In this document: piece by piece, positions 1 to 7,251 of the stretch
How the letters are laid out: each line of letters begins with the position of its first letter
Position numbering within the stretch: position 1 is the stretch's first letter
Source of the DNA: an uncultured Gluconobacter sp.
Lineage (GTDB): Bacteria; Pseudomonadota; Alphaproteobacteria; Acetobacterales; Acetobacteraceae
DNA length: 38,019 nucleotides
Direction: 5' to 3'
NCBI GenBank assembly: GCA_937880175.1
Contig: CALFLO010000020.1
Coordinates: forward strand, 1-38,019
Position numbers and translations under genes: made by a program
Notes under the pieces: model-generated
Told to the model about the DNA's origin: nothing
Database searches by the model: none
Seen by the model: the letters and a program-made list of their open reading frames with translations, nothing else

Positions 1-625
1 CACGGGCCGGGTTGATGGCCCAGGCATCGAGATAGCCACAGGACGCACCGATGATGGCCACCAGAAGGCCGATGATCAGCGCGCTGGAATTCGCCTGCGG
101 GGCCTGCGTGTTGTACTGGCAGGTGATCGCGAAAATTCCGAACACCAGCGCCGCCGTCAGGACCAGCTCGTCCCAGAACGCGTGCGACACCGTGACGAAA
201 TCACCGGGATGGGTGAAGAATACCCCTGCCGAGCCGCCATCGATGGCGCGCGTCAGGTTATGCGCCAGATTGTAGTGATCTATGACCGGCACATAAAGCG
301 AGTAAACCAGCGCTGCACCGGCAAAGCCACCCAGTACTTGAGCGCTAATGTAAGGAAGCACTTTTTTCCACGAAAAGCCGCGAAAGAGCGCCAGCGAGAG
401 CGTGACCGCCGGGTTTGCGTGGGTGCCGCTGATTGCGCCGGTGGCGTAGATCGCCACCGTCACGCCCAGACCCCAGACGATGCACACGCCCCAGTAGGCC
501 GATTTGTACGGGCTGGGATCGTAGAGCGAATACATGGCCGCAACACCATCTCCGAAGAGAATGATGATTGCGACGGCGAAGAACTCCGAGAGGAGTTCAC
601 CAAGGTAGCGCTTGTTTTCCGACAT
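1..625 (-). CDS. glpF: Glycerol uptake facilitator (aquaglyceroporin), 3' end beyond window
   Basis: MIP-family channel that lets glycerol diffuse across the inner membrane. Translation from the ATG at 625-623 gives 208 residues before the window edge. Several hydrophobic helices are visible. The first NPA box lies at residues 71-73 in the context SGTHANPAVT, and the second NPA plus its pore arginine (AINPAR) at residues 203-208, exactly at the edge. Only the last helix and tail should be missing. It follows glpD on the same strand after 36 bases, so it is probably co-transcribed with it, and the glycerol context favours GlpF over a water-only aquaporin. The truncation is a window effect, not a pseudogene. 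Confidence 0.93.
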   Translation of the reverse strand, partial: MSENKRYLGELLSEFFAVAIIILFGDGVAAMYSLYDPSPYKSAYWGVCIVWGLGVTVAIYATGAISGTHANPAVTLSLALFRGFSWKKVLPYISAQVLGGFAGAALVYSLYVPVIDHYNLAHNLTRAIDGGSAGVFFTHPGDFVTVSHAFWDELVLTAALVFGIFAITCQYNTQAPQANSSALIIGLLVAIIGASCGYLDAWAINPAR

Positions 626-661
626 GACTGGCATCCGCCATGAAAAAGGAAGCGATAAGGC

Positions 662-2242
662 TCAGGCGACGTTCTGACGTGCGACCGGCCCCGGATTGGA
701 AACAGGAGTGACATCTTCTTGCAGACGCCCTTCGACATAGGTCTGAAGGGCTGCACGATCGGCATCACTGACAAACAGGCCAAGCCGCGAACGACGCCAC
801 AGGATGTCTTCGGCCGAGCGCGCCCATTCGTTTTCGATGAGGTAATCCACCTCACGGGCGCTGAGCGTGTCACCGAACATCTGCCCCATACCCTCGGGAT
901 CGGACGTGGCAATGACATAGGCGCGCAGGCCGTAATTGCGCATCAGACGCCAGGACGTACGCTCGGACAGGTGCGGCGCATGAGCTCGGAAACGGCTAAG
1001 CTGGACGTCGAAATCCTTCGGCGCAAACTCCCCGCCCGGAAGCGGCGTGCCATCGGTCCAGCCCGGCTTTTTCAGGACAGGAAGATGCGGCGCGAGCTTC
1101 TCGACAGCGTGTTCGGCCAGCTTGCGGAACGTGGTGATCTTGCCGCCGAATACGGACAGGATCGGCGCAGCGGTTGCATCCACATCCAGCACGTAATCGC
1201 GGGTCACGGCTGAAGCATTGCCCGAATTGTCGTCATAGAGCGGACGCACACCGGCATAGGTCCAGACGACATCCTCGGGACGCACACTCTTCGTGAAGTA
1301 ACGGTTCACGCTCTCGCAAAGATAGGTAATTTCGTCGGGCGAGATCTCGACATGAGCCGGGTCCTGCTCCCACGGAACATCCGTGGTCCCGATCAGGGTG
1401 AAATCCTGCTCATAGGGGATAGCGAAGACGATGCGCTTGTCCGGGTTCTGGAAGATGTAGGCCTGCGACCCCTCGAAGACGCGCGGCACCACAATATGAC
1501 TGCCCTTGACCAGACGCACGCGGTTGCGGCTTGGCACATTCAGGCGATCCTGCAGAAGCTCGGCGACCCACGGGCCAGCCGCGTTGACGAGCGCCTTGGC
1601 CTGAACGGTGCTCTTTTCGCCCGTGTCGGTATTTTCGAGCGTAGCGGTCCAGCCCTGCGACCCGCGAGCGGCGTTCACAAGCCGGGTCCGGGTTTCGATC
1701 TTCGCACCAACGCGTACGGCGTCCATGGCGTTCAGAACCACGAGCCGACTGTCCTGCACCCATCCGTCCGAATATTCGAAACCGCGCACATAGTCCGAAC
1801 GCAGCGGCTTTCCGGCCGGAGCCGTCCGCAGGTTCAGCGCCTTCGTTCGTGGCAGCGTCATGTTCGGGCACAGATGATCGTACAGGAACAACCCCGTACG
1901 CAGCAGCCAGGCCGGACGCAGCATCTTCGAGTGCGGCAGCACAAAACGCATCGGCCAGATGATGTGCGGTGCGATCTTCAGCAGACGCTCGCGCTCCATC
2001 AGGGCCTCACGGACCAGCCGGAACTCGTAATATTCCAGATAGCGCAGTCCGCCATGGATCAGCTTGGTACTGGCAGACGACGTATGGCTTGCAAGGTCAT
2101 CCTGCTCGACGAGAAGCACACTTGCTCCCCTGCCCGCGGCATCCCTTGCAATTCCACAGCCATTGATACCGCCCCCCACAACCAGCAGGTCATAGGGCGC
2201 GGACGCGCTGGCCGGGGATGAAACCTCATAAATCGATGACAT
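662..2242 (-). CDS. glpD: Aerobic glycerol-3-phosphate dehydrogenase (FAD, quinone-linked)
   Basis: Oxidises sn-glycerol 3-phosphate to dihydroxyacetone phosphate and passes electrons to the membrane quinone pool. The N-terminus has a Rossmann FAD motif, VVGGGINGCGIARDAAGRG, with the GxGxxG at residues 23-28, followed by the family signature STKLIHGGLRYLEYYEF. The length of 526 residues is normal for GlpD. The reading frame also allows a GTG one codon earlier (2245), but the ATG at 2242 has the better spacing from an AGGAG ribosome-binding site at about 2249-2253. It sits between glpR and glpF, all on the minus strand. Two operator-like sites lie just upstream (2262-2296), pointing to GlpR control with glycerol 3-phosphate as the expected inducer. 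Confidence 0.97.
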   Translation of the reverse strand: MSSIYEVSSPASASAPYDLLVVGGGINGCGIARDAAGRGASVLLVEQDDLASHTSSASTKLIHGGLRYLEYYEFRLVREALMERERLLKIAPHIIWPMRFVLPHSKMLRPAWLLRTGLFLYDHLCPNMTLPRTKALNLRTAPAGKPLRSDYVRGFEYSDGWVQDSRLVVLNAMDAVRVGAKIETRTRLVNAARGSQGWTATLENTDTGEKSTVQAKALVNAAGPWVAELLQDRLNVPSRNRVRLVKGSHIVVPRVFEGSQAYIFQNPDKRIVFAIPYEQDFTLIGTTDVPWEQDPAHVEISPDEITYLCESVNRYFTKSVRPEDVVWTYAGVRPLYDDNSGNASAVTRDYVLDVDATAAPILSVFGGKITTFRKLAEHAVEKLAPHLPVLKKPGWTDGTPLPGGEFAPKDFDVQLSRFRAHAPHLSERTSWRLMRNYGLRAYVIATSDPEGMGQMFGDTLSAREVDYLIENEWARSAEDILWRRSRLGLFVSDADRAALQTYVEGRLQEDVTPVSNPGPVARQNVA

Positions 2243-2261
2243 CACACTCTCCTGTCATCAC

Positions 2262-2296
2262 GCTCCAAAACGAGCGGTCGATGTTCGTTTTGGAGC
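2262..2296. promoter_or_regulatory. Paired GlpR operator-like sites upstream of glpD
   Basis: A perfect 12-bp inverted repeat (GCTCCAAAACGA at 2262-2273, TCGTTTTGGAGC at 2285-2296) lies 20 bases before the glpD start. Each arm is itself part of a shorter imperfect palindrome, and the two centres are about 21 bp apart, close to two helical turns. The right-hand site, ATGTTCGTTTTGGAGCAT (2281-2298), agrees at 15 of 18 positions with the E. coli GlpR consensus ATGTTCGWTAWCGAACAT as I recall it. No U-tract follows the hairpin, so an operator is likelier than a terminator of glpR. Confidence 0.6.
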
Positions 2297-2360
2297 ATGT
2301 TGAGCGATAAAGAAAGCGATTTATGTGATTCGTAACGCGATAGTGTTGGGTATAGAGAAA

Positions 2361-3146
2361 TCAGGCGTTATTTTCGGCCACATGAAGCGTGACGTCCGCC
2401 GCATCGAGCTGACGCTGAAACGCTTCCGGGACCGGCCGGTCGGTAATCAGATCATCAATATCCTCGAGATTACCGACCCTTCCCATCGGACGGCGAGCAA
2501 ACTTGGTGTGATCGGCCAGAAGCAGGACGCGGCGTGAATTGCGGATGATGGTCCGGGCGCACTGGATCTCGCTCAGATCGAAATCCAGCAGCGTTCCGTC
2601 CTCCTCGATTCCACTGATCCCGATCACGCCAAACTCCGTGCGAAAGGATGACAGAGTCTCAATGGCGGTGGCCCCCAGAATGGCACCATCCTGCGGGCGC
2701 AACTCCCCACCGGCCAGAACGGTATGGAAATCCGTCCGTCCGGAAACAAGAGACGCCACATGCAGGTTGTTCGTCACGATCCGCAGATTCCTGTGGCTTG
2801 TGAGCGCGCGGGCAAAGGCTTCCGTGGTGGTGCCGATATTGATGAACAGCGAGGAACGGTCGGGGATCAGGGATGCCGCATAGCGCCCGATTGCCTCTTT
2901 CGCCGCAGAGTTGAGGATCTGACGGGCGTCATAATCCAGATTTTCCACCGTCGAGACCGGCGTTGCGCCCCCGTGATGGCGGCACAGCATCCCCAGCCCC
3001 GCGAGATATGTCACATCCCGGCGGATAGTCTGGACCGCGACGCCGAAATGCTGGGCCATATCCTCGTTCGCCATATAACCCTGGCTGCGCACCAGACGCA
3101 CGATCTGGTCCTGTCTGGGGCTGGTCGGAAGAGACTCTTGGGGCAT
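2361..3146 (-). CDS. glpR: DeoR-family repressor of the glycerol regulon
   Basis: Transcription factor with an N-terminal DeoR-type helix-turn-helix (about residues 10-60, including MAQHFGVAVQTIRRDVTYL) and a C-terminal sugar-phosphate-sensing domain with the motifs FINIGTTTEAFARAL and LAGGELRPQDGAILG. The glp genes directly downstream identify it as GlpR, with glycerol 3-phosphate the expected inducer. The frame stays open to 3215, but I chose the ATG at 3146. It gives 261 residues, the usual GlpR length, and the extra 23 codons lie over an operator-like site (3167-3184). glpD starts 119 bases downstream behind its own operator-like sites, so glpD probably has its own promoter. Confidence 0.93.
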   Translation of the reverse strand: MPQESLPTSPRQDQIVRLVRSQGYMANEDMAQHFGVAVQTIRRDVTYLAGLGMLCRHHGGATPVSTVENLDYDARQILNSAAKEAIGRYAASLIPDRSSLFINIGTTTEAFARALTSHRNLRIVTNNLHVASLVSGRTDFHTVLAGGELRPQDGAILGATAIETLSSFRTEFGVIGISGIEEDGTLLDFDLSEIQCARTIIRNSRRVLLLADHTKFARRPMGRVGNLEDIDDLITDRPVPEAFQRQLDAADVTLHVAENNA

Positions 3147-3166
3147 AGGGACAGTCCGGATCGAGA

Positions 3167-3184
3167 ATGTAAGAAAACGAACAT
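3167..3184. promoter_or_regulatory. GlpR operator-like site upstream of glpR
   Basis: On the minus strand this reads ATGTTCGTTTTCTTACAT. It shares its first 11 bases with the site before glpD (ATGTTCGTTTT) and agrees at 15 of 18 positions with the E. coli GlpR consensus recalled from memory. It lies 21 bases upstream of the chosen glpR start, suggesting autoregulation and supporting that start. Confidence 0.5.
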
Positions 3185-3392
3185 AAGCGCACATTCTCTC
3201 ATACAGGAAGACCATGAAAGCGCACGCTCCACCTGTTCCGTAACATCAAAGGCAACTGTCTGTGCTTTGCGGCCGTTACACAGCGCGGCCCAAAAGCCAT
3301 ATTCCGGCCACGCTTGAAGGGCTGTATGACAGTTCAGAACATGGTCCCGGTCGTTTTCTCCGGGATGTCATGACTGGGTTTGAAGGTGAGTT

Positions 3393-3827
3393 ATGAAGAC
3401 AAAATTATTCGCAGGCCTGATGGCCGGTTGCCTCCTCGCCGCAGCACCGCTCGCTTCTGCCGATCCCCGTGGTGGCGGCGGTCCGGGTGGTGGTGGCCCG
3501 GGTGGTCCAGGCGGTGGGGGTCACGGAGAATTCCGTGGCGGCGGCGGTCATGGCGGTGGCCAGAACCGTGTCTGGCGCCGTGGCGACCGTTATGACGGCC
3601 CCCGTGGCAACCGCTGGGCCGTCAACAACTGGCGCAGCTATCGTGGCCTTTATGCTCCGCCGCGTGGCTACTACTGGACGCGCTATGGCAACCAGTTCCT
3701 GCTGACGGCTCTGGCGACGGGTCTTATTGCCGGTGTCGTGAGTGCCAACAGCGGCATGATGCAGCCGGGCGTCCCCGTTGCCCCGCCGGGCGCAGTGGCT
3801 CCGGGATATGGTCCCGGACCTTACTGA
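3393..3827 (+). CDS. RcnB-like secreted glycine-rich protein
   Basis: A 144-residue exported protein. It has a cleavable signal peptide (MKTKLFAGLMAGCLLAAAPLASA), a low-complexity Gly/Pro/His-rich segment (about residues 25-55), and a C-terminal domain reading W..GDRYDGPRGNRWAVNNWR, then PPRGYYWTRYGNQFLLTALATGLI. The latter is the pattern of the RcnB family, periplasmic proteins linked to nickel/cobalt homeostasis in E. coli. The actual function here is unknown, since no rcnA exporter is nearby. The ribosome-binding site AAGGTGAG just before the ATG supports the start. It is transcribed divergently from glpR and ends in front of a strong terminator. Confidence 0.8.
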   Translation: MKTKLFAGLMAGCLLAAAPLASADPRGGGGPGGGGPGGPGGGGHGEFRGGGGHGGGQNRVWRRGDRYDGPRGNRWAVNNWRSYRGLYAPPRGYYWTRYGNQFLLTALATGLIAGVVSANSGMMQPGVPVAPPGAVAPGYGPGPY

Positions 3828-3845
3828 GGCCGACCGGTTTCAGAC

Positions 3846-3883
3846 AAAAAAGGCAGGACTCCCGCGGGGTCCTGCCTTTTTTT
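3846..3883. terminator. Bidirectional Rho-independent terminator
   Basis: Perfect stem AGGCAGGAC (3851-3859) / GTCCTGCCT (3869-3877), flanked by an A-run on the left and seven or more T on the right, so it can work in both directions. It lies between the convergent RcnB-like gene and the small membrane protein gene. Confidence 0.9.
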
Positions 3884-3916
3884 ATGTGCCCACAGGGACC
3901 GATAGAAATCCCGAGA

Positions 3917-4099
3917 TCATTTCGACATGCAGGTGCAGTAAACGTGCACGATGGCAAAAATGATGAAACCGACCATCCAGAAATAACTGGCATGGATGTG
4001 GCCCGCAGCGTCCATGGTCGTCGTCATGCAGGCGACGAGAAAGAACGCCGTCATGAGCGCGCCGGACAGAACCATCCAGATGATGCGTTTTTTGCTCAT
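3917..4099 (-). CDS. Small two-helix membrane protein, function unknown
   Basis: A 60-residue protein starting MSKKRIIWMVLSGALMTAFF, with two hydrophobic segments (about residues 7-24 and 38-54) separated by a short polar stretch containing His residues, and a CTC motif at the tail. I do not recognise a family. The open frame extends upstream to 4150, but the extension is polar and Arg-rich. The ATG at 4099 puts the positively charged MSKKR directly before the first helix, as expected for a small inner-membrane protein. It converges on the RcnB-like gene and shares the terminator at 3846-3883. Confidence 0.65.
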   Translation of the reverse strand: MSKKRIIWMVLSGALMTAFFLVACMTTTMDAAGHIHASYFWMVGFIIFAIVHVYCTCMSK

Positions 4100-4177
4100 T
4101 TCCCCACTTCGCCTGTTCCCCCGATCATGTGCCGGGGACCGTGAACCCAAAAAACTGATGGCGCAAGCAGGGTTTTT

Positions 4178-5122
4178 TCAAAGACCCATCAGGGCCGCAA
4201 CATCGCTCCATTCCGGCGCAGCGTCAGCCGCTCCATGACGGGTCGTGGCCAGTGCTCCACAGGCTGAGGCCGTCCGTGCGGCATCAGGGAGGCTCTCACC
4301 CCGCGCGAGCGCCACTGCGAGCCCCGCATTGAAGCAGTCTCCGGCGGCCACCGTGTCGATCGGCACAACCCGGAACGGTGGCAGATGGCCTGAACCGGTC
4401 CCGTCATGCCAGAACACGCCCTTCGCTCCCATCTTCACCAGAACAGCGCGCACGCCCTTCGCCAGCAGGATTTCAGCCGCCTTGCGCGCGTCCTCGATCG
4501 TGACGGGACGAATACAGGTCAGGCTGAAAGTTTCGCTTTCATTGGGCGTAAGGACGTCGATTTCGGACCACAGGGCTTCGGGGAGGCCATGCTCCGGCGC
4601 AGGGGCCGGATCAAGCACGACGAGACCACCCGCGCTCCGGACCCGACGCGCCGCAGCCAGCACGGCGGCCTGCGGGATTTCGAGCTGAAGCAGCAGGACT
4701 TTCGCCCGATCCAGCCAGGGGCCGGCCGCAACGATATCCGTCTCATCAACAGCCATATTCGCCCCGCCCGCGACAGTGATGCAGTTCTCCGCGGCGGCAT
4801 CGATCCCGATCAGGGCAATTCCGGTCGGATGGTCCGCATCGTCCCGCAGCGGCGAAAGGTCCACGCCAAAACCTGTCAGACTGGCCCGGGCCTGCGCTCC
4901 AAACGCATCGCACCCCACGCGCCCGGCCAGCGCAACATCCACGTCGAATACTCGGGCCAGTCTCGCAGCAGCGGCGGCCTGATTGCTGCCCTTGCCCCCC
5001 AGACCGATCGCATAGCTGTCGGCATGGACGGTCTCGCCCGGTCGCGGAAGCCGCTGGCTGCGGGCCGTCAGATCGATATTAATGCTGCCGAAGGAAAGGA
5101 TCAGGGGCGTGTGCAGGGTCAT
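4178..5122 (-). CDS. rbsK: Ribokinase (PfkB family)
   Basis: Phosphorylates D-ribose (or a related sugar) to the 5-phosphate with ATP in the cytoplasm. The protein of 314 residues has the PfkB signatures: GLGGKGSNQAAAAARL near residues 41-56 (substrate side), LTPNESE in the middle, and DTVAAGDCFNAGLAVAL at about 256-272 with the anion-hole AGD and catalytic Asp near 262. The frame is open to a GTG at 5188, but the 22 extra residues have no family counterpart, so the ATG at 5122 is preferred. No ribose transporter adjoins it, so it may serve ribose salvage from nucleosides. Another PfkB sugar kinase specificity cannot be excluded. Confidence 0.85.
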   Translation of the reverse strand: MTLHTPLILSFGSINIDLTARSQRLPRPGETVHADSYAIGLGGKGSNQAAAAARLARVFDVDVALAGRVGCDAFGAQARASLTGFGVDLSPLRDDADHPTGIALIGIDAAAENCITVAGGANMAVDETDIVAAGPWLDRAKVLLLQLEIPQAAVLAAARRVRSAGGLVVLDPAPAPEHGLPEALWSEIDVLTPNESETFSLTCIRPVTIEDARKAAEILLAKGVRAVLVKMGAKGVFWHDGTGSGHLPPFRVVPIDTVAAGDCFNAGLAVALARGESLPDAARTASACGALATTRHGAADAAPEWSDVAALMGL

Positions 5123-5207
5123 GTCCACAAGGCCGGAAGCTGGAGAAACGGGGGATTTTTCGAGCCTGCTTATCGGATGGCCCGGCACCCTTCAAGCATG
5201 TCGGGGA

Positions 5208-5762
5208 TTACTTCATCAGGATCACCGTTTCCACGCGCACCGTGGGGTCCACCGAATGGAGAAGCGTACTCACGCCCCACTGCCTCTGATCGAAGCTGCC
5301 ATGACTGACAATACGCATCAGGGTATTGCCCTGAAACTGAAGCTCCGTCGTGAAAACCAGCGGATGTGTCTGGCCTCGCATGGTCAGTTTTCCCGCCAGT
5401 TCCGTCTGAAGATGCCCTTTGACAATCCTGGGGCGGCAGTCACCGACATATTTCATCACCGGGTGATCATCGCTGTCGAGCATGATGCCCGAGAGCATGA
5501 TCTGCTTCATGACGGCGCTCCCGACCTTCAGGGAACTGACATTCATGGTCATGTCCACATGACAGGTCTGCCGGTCCAGATCGTAGGTCAGCGTGCCGGA
5601 GACATCCTGAAAGTTTCCGTCAATATCGGTCAGGGCCGATCGCGCGTGCAGAAGGGCCTGAGTATTGACCGGGGACAGGACAAGATCCTGCTGGGCCGCA
5701 AATGCCTGCCCGCTCATCAGCAGACCCAGAAGAAACATTGCGGGAAAAAATCTGTCCGTCAT
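5208..5762 (-). CDS. YceI-like periplasmic protein
   Basis: A 184-residue exported protein with a signal peptide (MTDRFFPAMFLLGLLMSGQAFA) and a C-terminal part fitting the YceI/lipocalin-like fold. It contains SALTDIDGNFQDVSGTLTYD, then VDMTMNVSSLKVG, and LAGKLTMRGQTHPLVF, where YceI proteins carry a G.LT..G...P. strand. YceI-family proteins bind isoprenoid-type ligands in the periplasm. The substrate here is unknown. The start was taken at the ATG at 5762, which gives a clean signal peptide. It is the gene upstream of rbsK on the same strand (85-base gap), with no obvious functional link, and is divergent from the efflux operon. Confidence 0.75.
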   Translation of the reverse strand: MTDRFFPAMFLLGLLMSGQAFAAQQDLVLSPVNTQALLHARSALTDIDGNFQDVSGTLTYDLDRQTCHVDMTMNVSSLKVGSAVMKQIMLSGIMLDSDDHPVMKYVGDCRPRIVKGHLQTELAGKLTMRGQTHPLVFTTELQFQGNTLMRIVSHGSFDQRQWGVSTLLHSVDPTVRVETVILMK

Positions 5763-5929
5763 TGTATCGCACCATGCTCTGCACAATTCCTGTCTGCTGA
5801 AACTTCCACAAGACAGTCCGGTTTTCTTTTCTGACTTCCCTGCCCCTTCCGCAGGACTGTGGCTTTCGCAAAAGGATGTGATAGGCTCCGAGTCCCTATT
5901 ACGGCCGCGCGAAAGCTTCCATTCCCCTC

Positions 5930-6199
5930 ATGCGACCTGCCCGCCCCTGCCTTTCCGGCCTCGCCCTTCTGACGACGGGGGGATGTTCTCTTCGTGGTGC
6001 TCCCTCCTTTCCTGTCGCAGGCGCCTATTTTCCGGACTGGATGGTTTGCGGGCTGGTGGGTGTGGCCACGGCCGTCGGGCTGCGGGTCCTTTTCCTGCTG
6101 ACGGGGATTGATGCCCTGCTCAGCTTCCGCCTTTTCACTTATGTCGCCCTTGGCGTCATCGCCGCACTGAGCGTGTGGACCCTGGTATTCGGACCCTGA
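5930..6199 (+). CDS. YtcA-like small membrane lipoprotein of an efflux operon
   Basis: An 89-residue protein with an N-terminal signal-like segment ending in a weak lipobox (LTTGGC) and two hydrophobic helices (about residues 38-60 and 66-86). Size, topology and position match YtcA, the small protein encoded just ahead of mdtNOP in enterobacteria. Its role in the pump is not known to me. It is the first gene of a tight operon, as the next reading frame begins two bases after its stop. The family assignment rests largely on context. Confidence 0.7.
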   Translation: MRPARPCLSGLALLTTGGCSLRGAPSFPVAGAYFPDWMVCGLVGVATAVGLRVLFLLTGIDALLSFRLFTYVALGVIAALSVWTLVFGP

Positions 6200-6201
6200 T
6201 C

Positions 6202-7251
6202 GTGCAGCGCATTCCCGTCTCCGCCAAAAAGCCGGCCGGCATTGTTATAGCGGTTCTCTGTGTAGGGGTGGCCGTCGTGTTCGGCCTTCACGTCTCCCAT
6301 GAGGACAACGCCCACCCCTCTTCCGACAGCGGAAGCATCGATGCGGAGATGGTGCATGTCGCCTCGACGGTCGGCGGACGCATTAAGGAACTGGATGTTT
6401 CGGTCAACCAGCATGTCCACAAGGGTGACGTGCTGTACCGGCTGGACCCCGAGCCCTACGAACTGACCGTCCGTCAGGCGCAGGCCAATCTGGATCTGGC
6501 CAGCGCGGAAGTCGAAAACCAGACCCGCCTGCTGAGCATCAAGACATCCAATGCCGCCACCGCCGACGATCAGGTCGTCCGCGCCCAGACCAACCGGGAT
6601 CTTGCAGCGCGCACGGTGCAGCGGCTTCAGCCTCTGGCCGGGAAATCCTACATCCCCTGGCAGCAATACGATCAGGCCCGCGTTGCCCTGCACGATGCCG
6701 AAGTTTCGCTGGCCCAGTCCCGCAACCAATCCACGGCGGCAACCACTGCGATCGGGGATCTGAAAAGTTCGATTGCCGCCCGCGATGCCAGTCAGGCGGC
6801 GCTGGATCATGCGCGTTATGAACTGCGGCAGACCACGGTAATCGCGCCGGTTGACGGCTACGTCACCAGCCTGCGGGTGAAACCGGGCGAAGTTCTGGCG
6901 CCCTCTCAGGTCCTGTTCACGCTGATTGCGGATGACGCGTGGTACGCCACGGCCAATATCCGCGAGATCAATCTTGCCGCCGTGCAGATCGGGGACTGCG
7001 TGACGGTCCATTCCATGATCGACCGGCGCACGGCTTTGCGGGGGCATGTCGAGAGCATCGGCTGGGGCGTGCTGTCGGTAGATTCTGCCGGGATTGCGCG
7101 CTCCCTGCCGATCGTGCCCCGGCAGATGGACTGGGTGCATGTCGCCCAGCGCTTCCCGGTCCGCATCCTGCTGGACAAAGCAAACCCTCTTCTCCTGCGG
7201 CTTGGCGCCACCGCGACGGTCGAGATCCGGCATGGCGCTGCCTGTCCCTGA
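6202..7251 (+). CDS. mdtN: HlyD-family periplasmic adaptor of an MdtNOP-type efflux pump
   Basis: Membrane fusion protein linking the inner-membrane FUSC component to the outer-membrane channel. About 349 residues: an N-terminal anchor helix (AGIVIAVLCVGVAVVFGL), a biotinyl-lipoyl-like half (VASTVGGRIKELDVSVNQHV, KGDVLYRLDP), a long alpha-helical hairpin (about residues 95-205), and the second lipoyl half (TTVIAPVDGYVTSLRVKPGE). No ATG is available at the 5' end. I take the GTG at 6202, two bases after the ytcA stop, while an in-frame GTG at 6175 would overlap ytcA. Its 3' end overlaps the next gene by 20 bases. The symbol follows the E. coli operon arrangement and the substrate is unknown. 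Confidence 0.88.
   Translation: MQRIPVSAKKPAGIVIAVLCVGVAVVFGLHVSHEDNAHPSSDSGSIDAEMVHVASTVGGRIKELDVSVNQHVHKGDVLYRLDPEPYELTVRQAQANLDLASAEVENQTRLLSIKTSNAATADDQVVRAQTNRDLAARTVQRLQPLAGKSYIPWQQYDQARVALHDAEVSLAQSRNQSTAATTAIGDLKSSIAARDASQAALDHARYELRQTTVIAPVDGYVTSLRVKPGEVLAPSQVLFTLIADDAWYATANIREINLAAVQIGDCVTVHSMIDRRTALRGHVESIGWGVLSVDSAGIARSLPIVPRQMDWVHVAQRFPVRILLDKANPLLLRLGATATVEIRHGAACP

Noticed and set aside
1..625. glpF as a truncated pseudogene
   Set aside because: The frame is intact up to the window boundary, with both NPA boxes, so the missing end is a window effect.
3345..3365. Hairpin TCCCGG/CCGGGA in the leader of the RcnB-like gene
   Set aside because: Only six base pairs with a nine-base loop. 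Short G+C-rich stems of this kind are common in such DNA.
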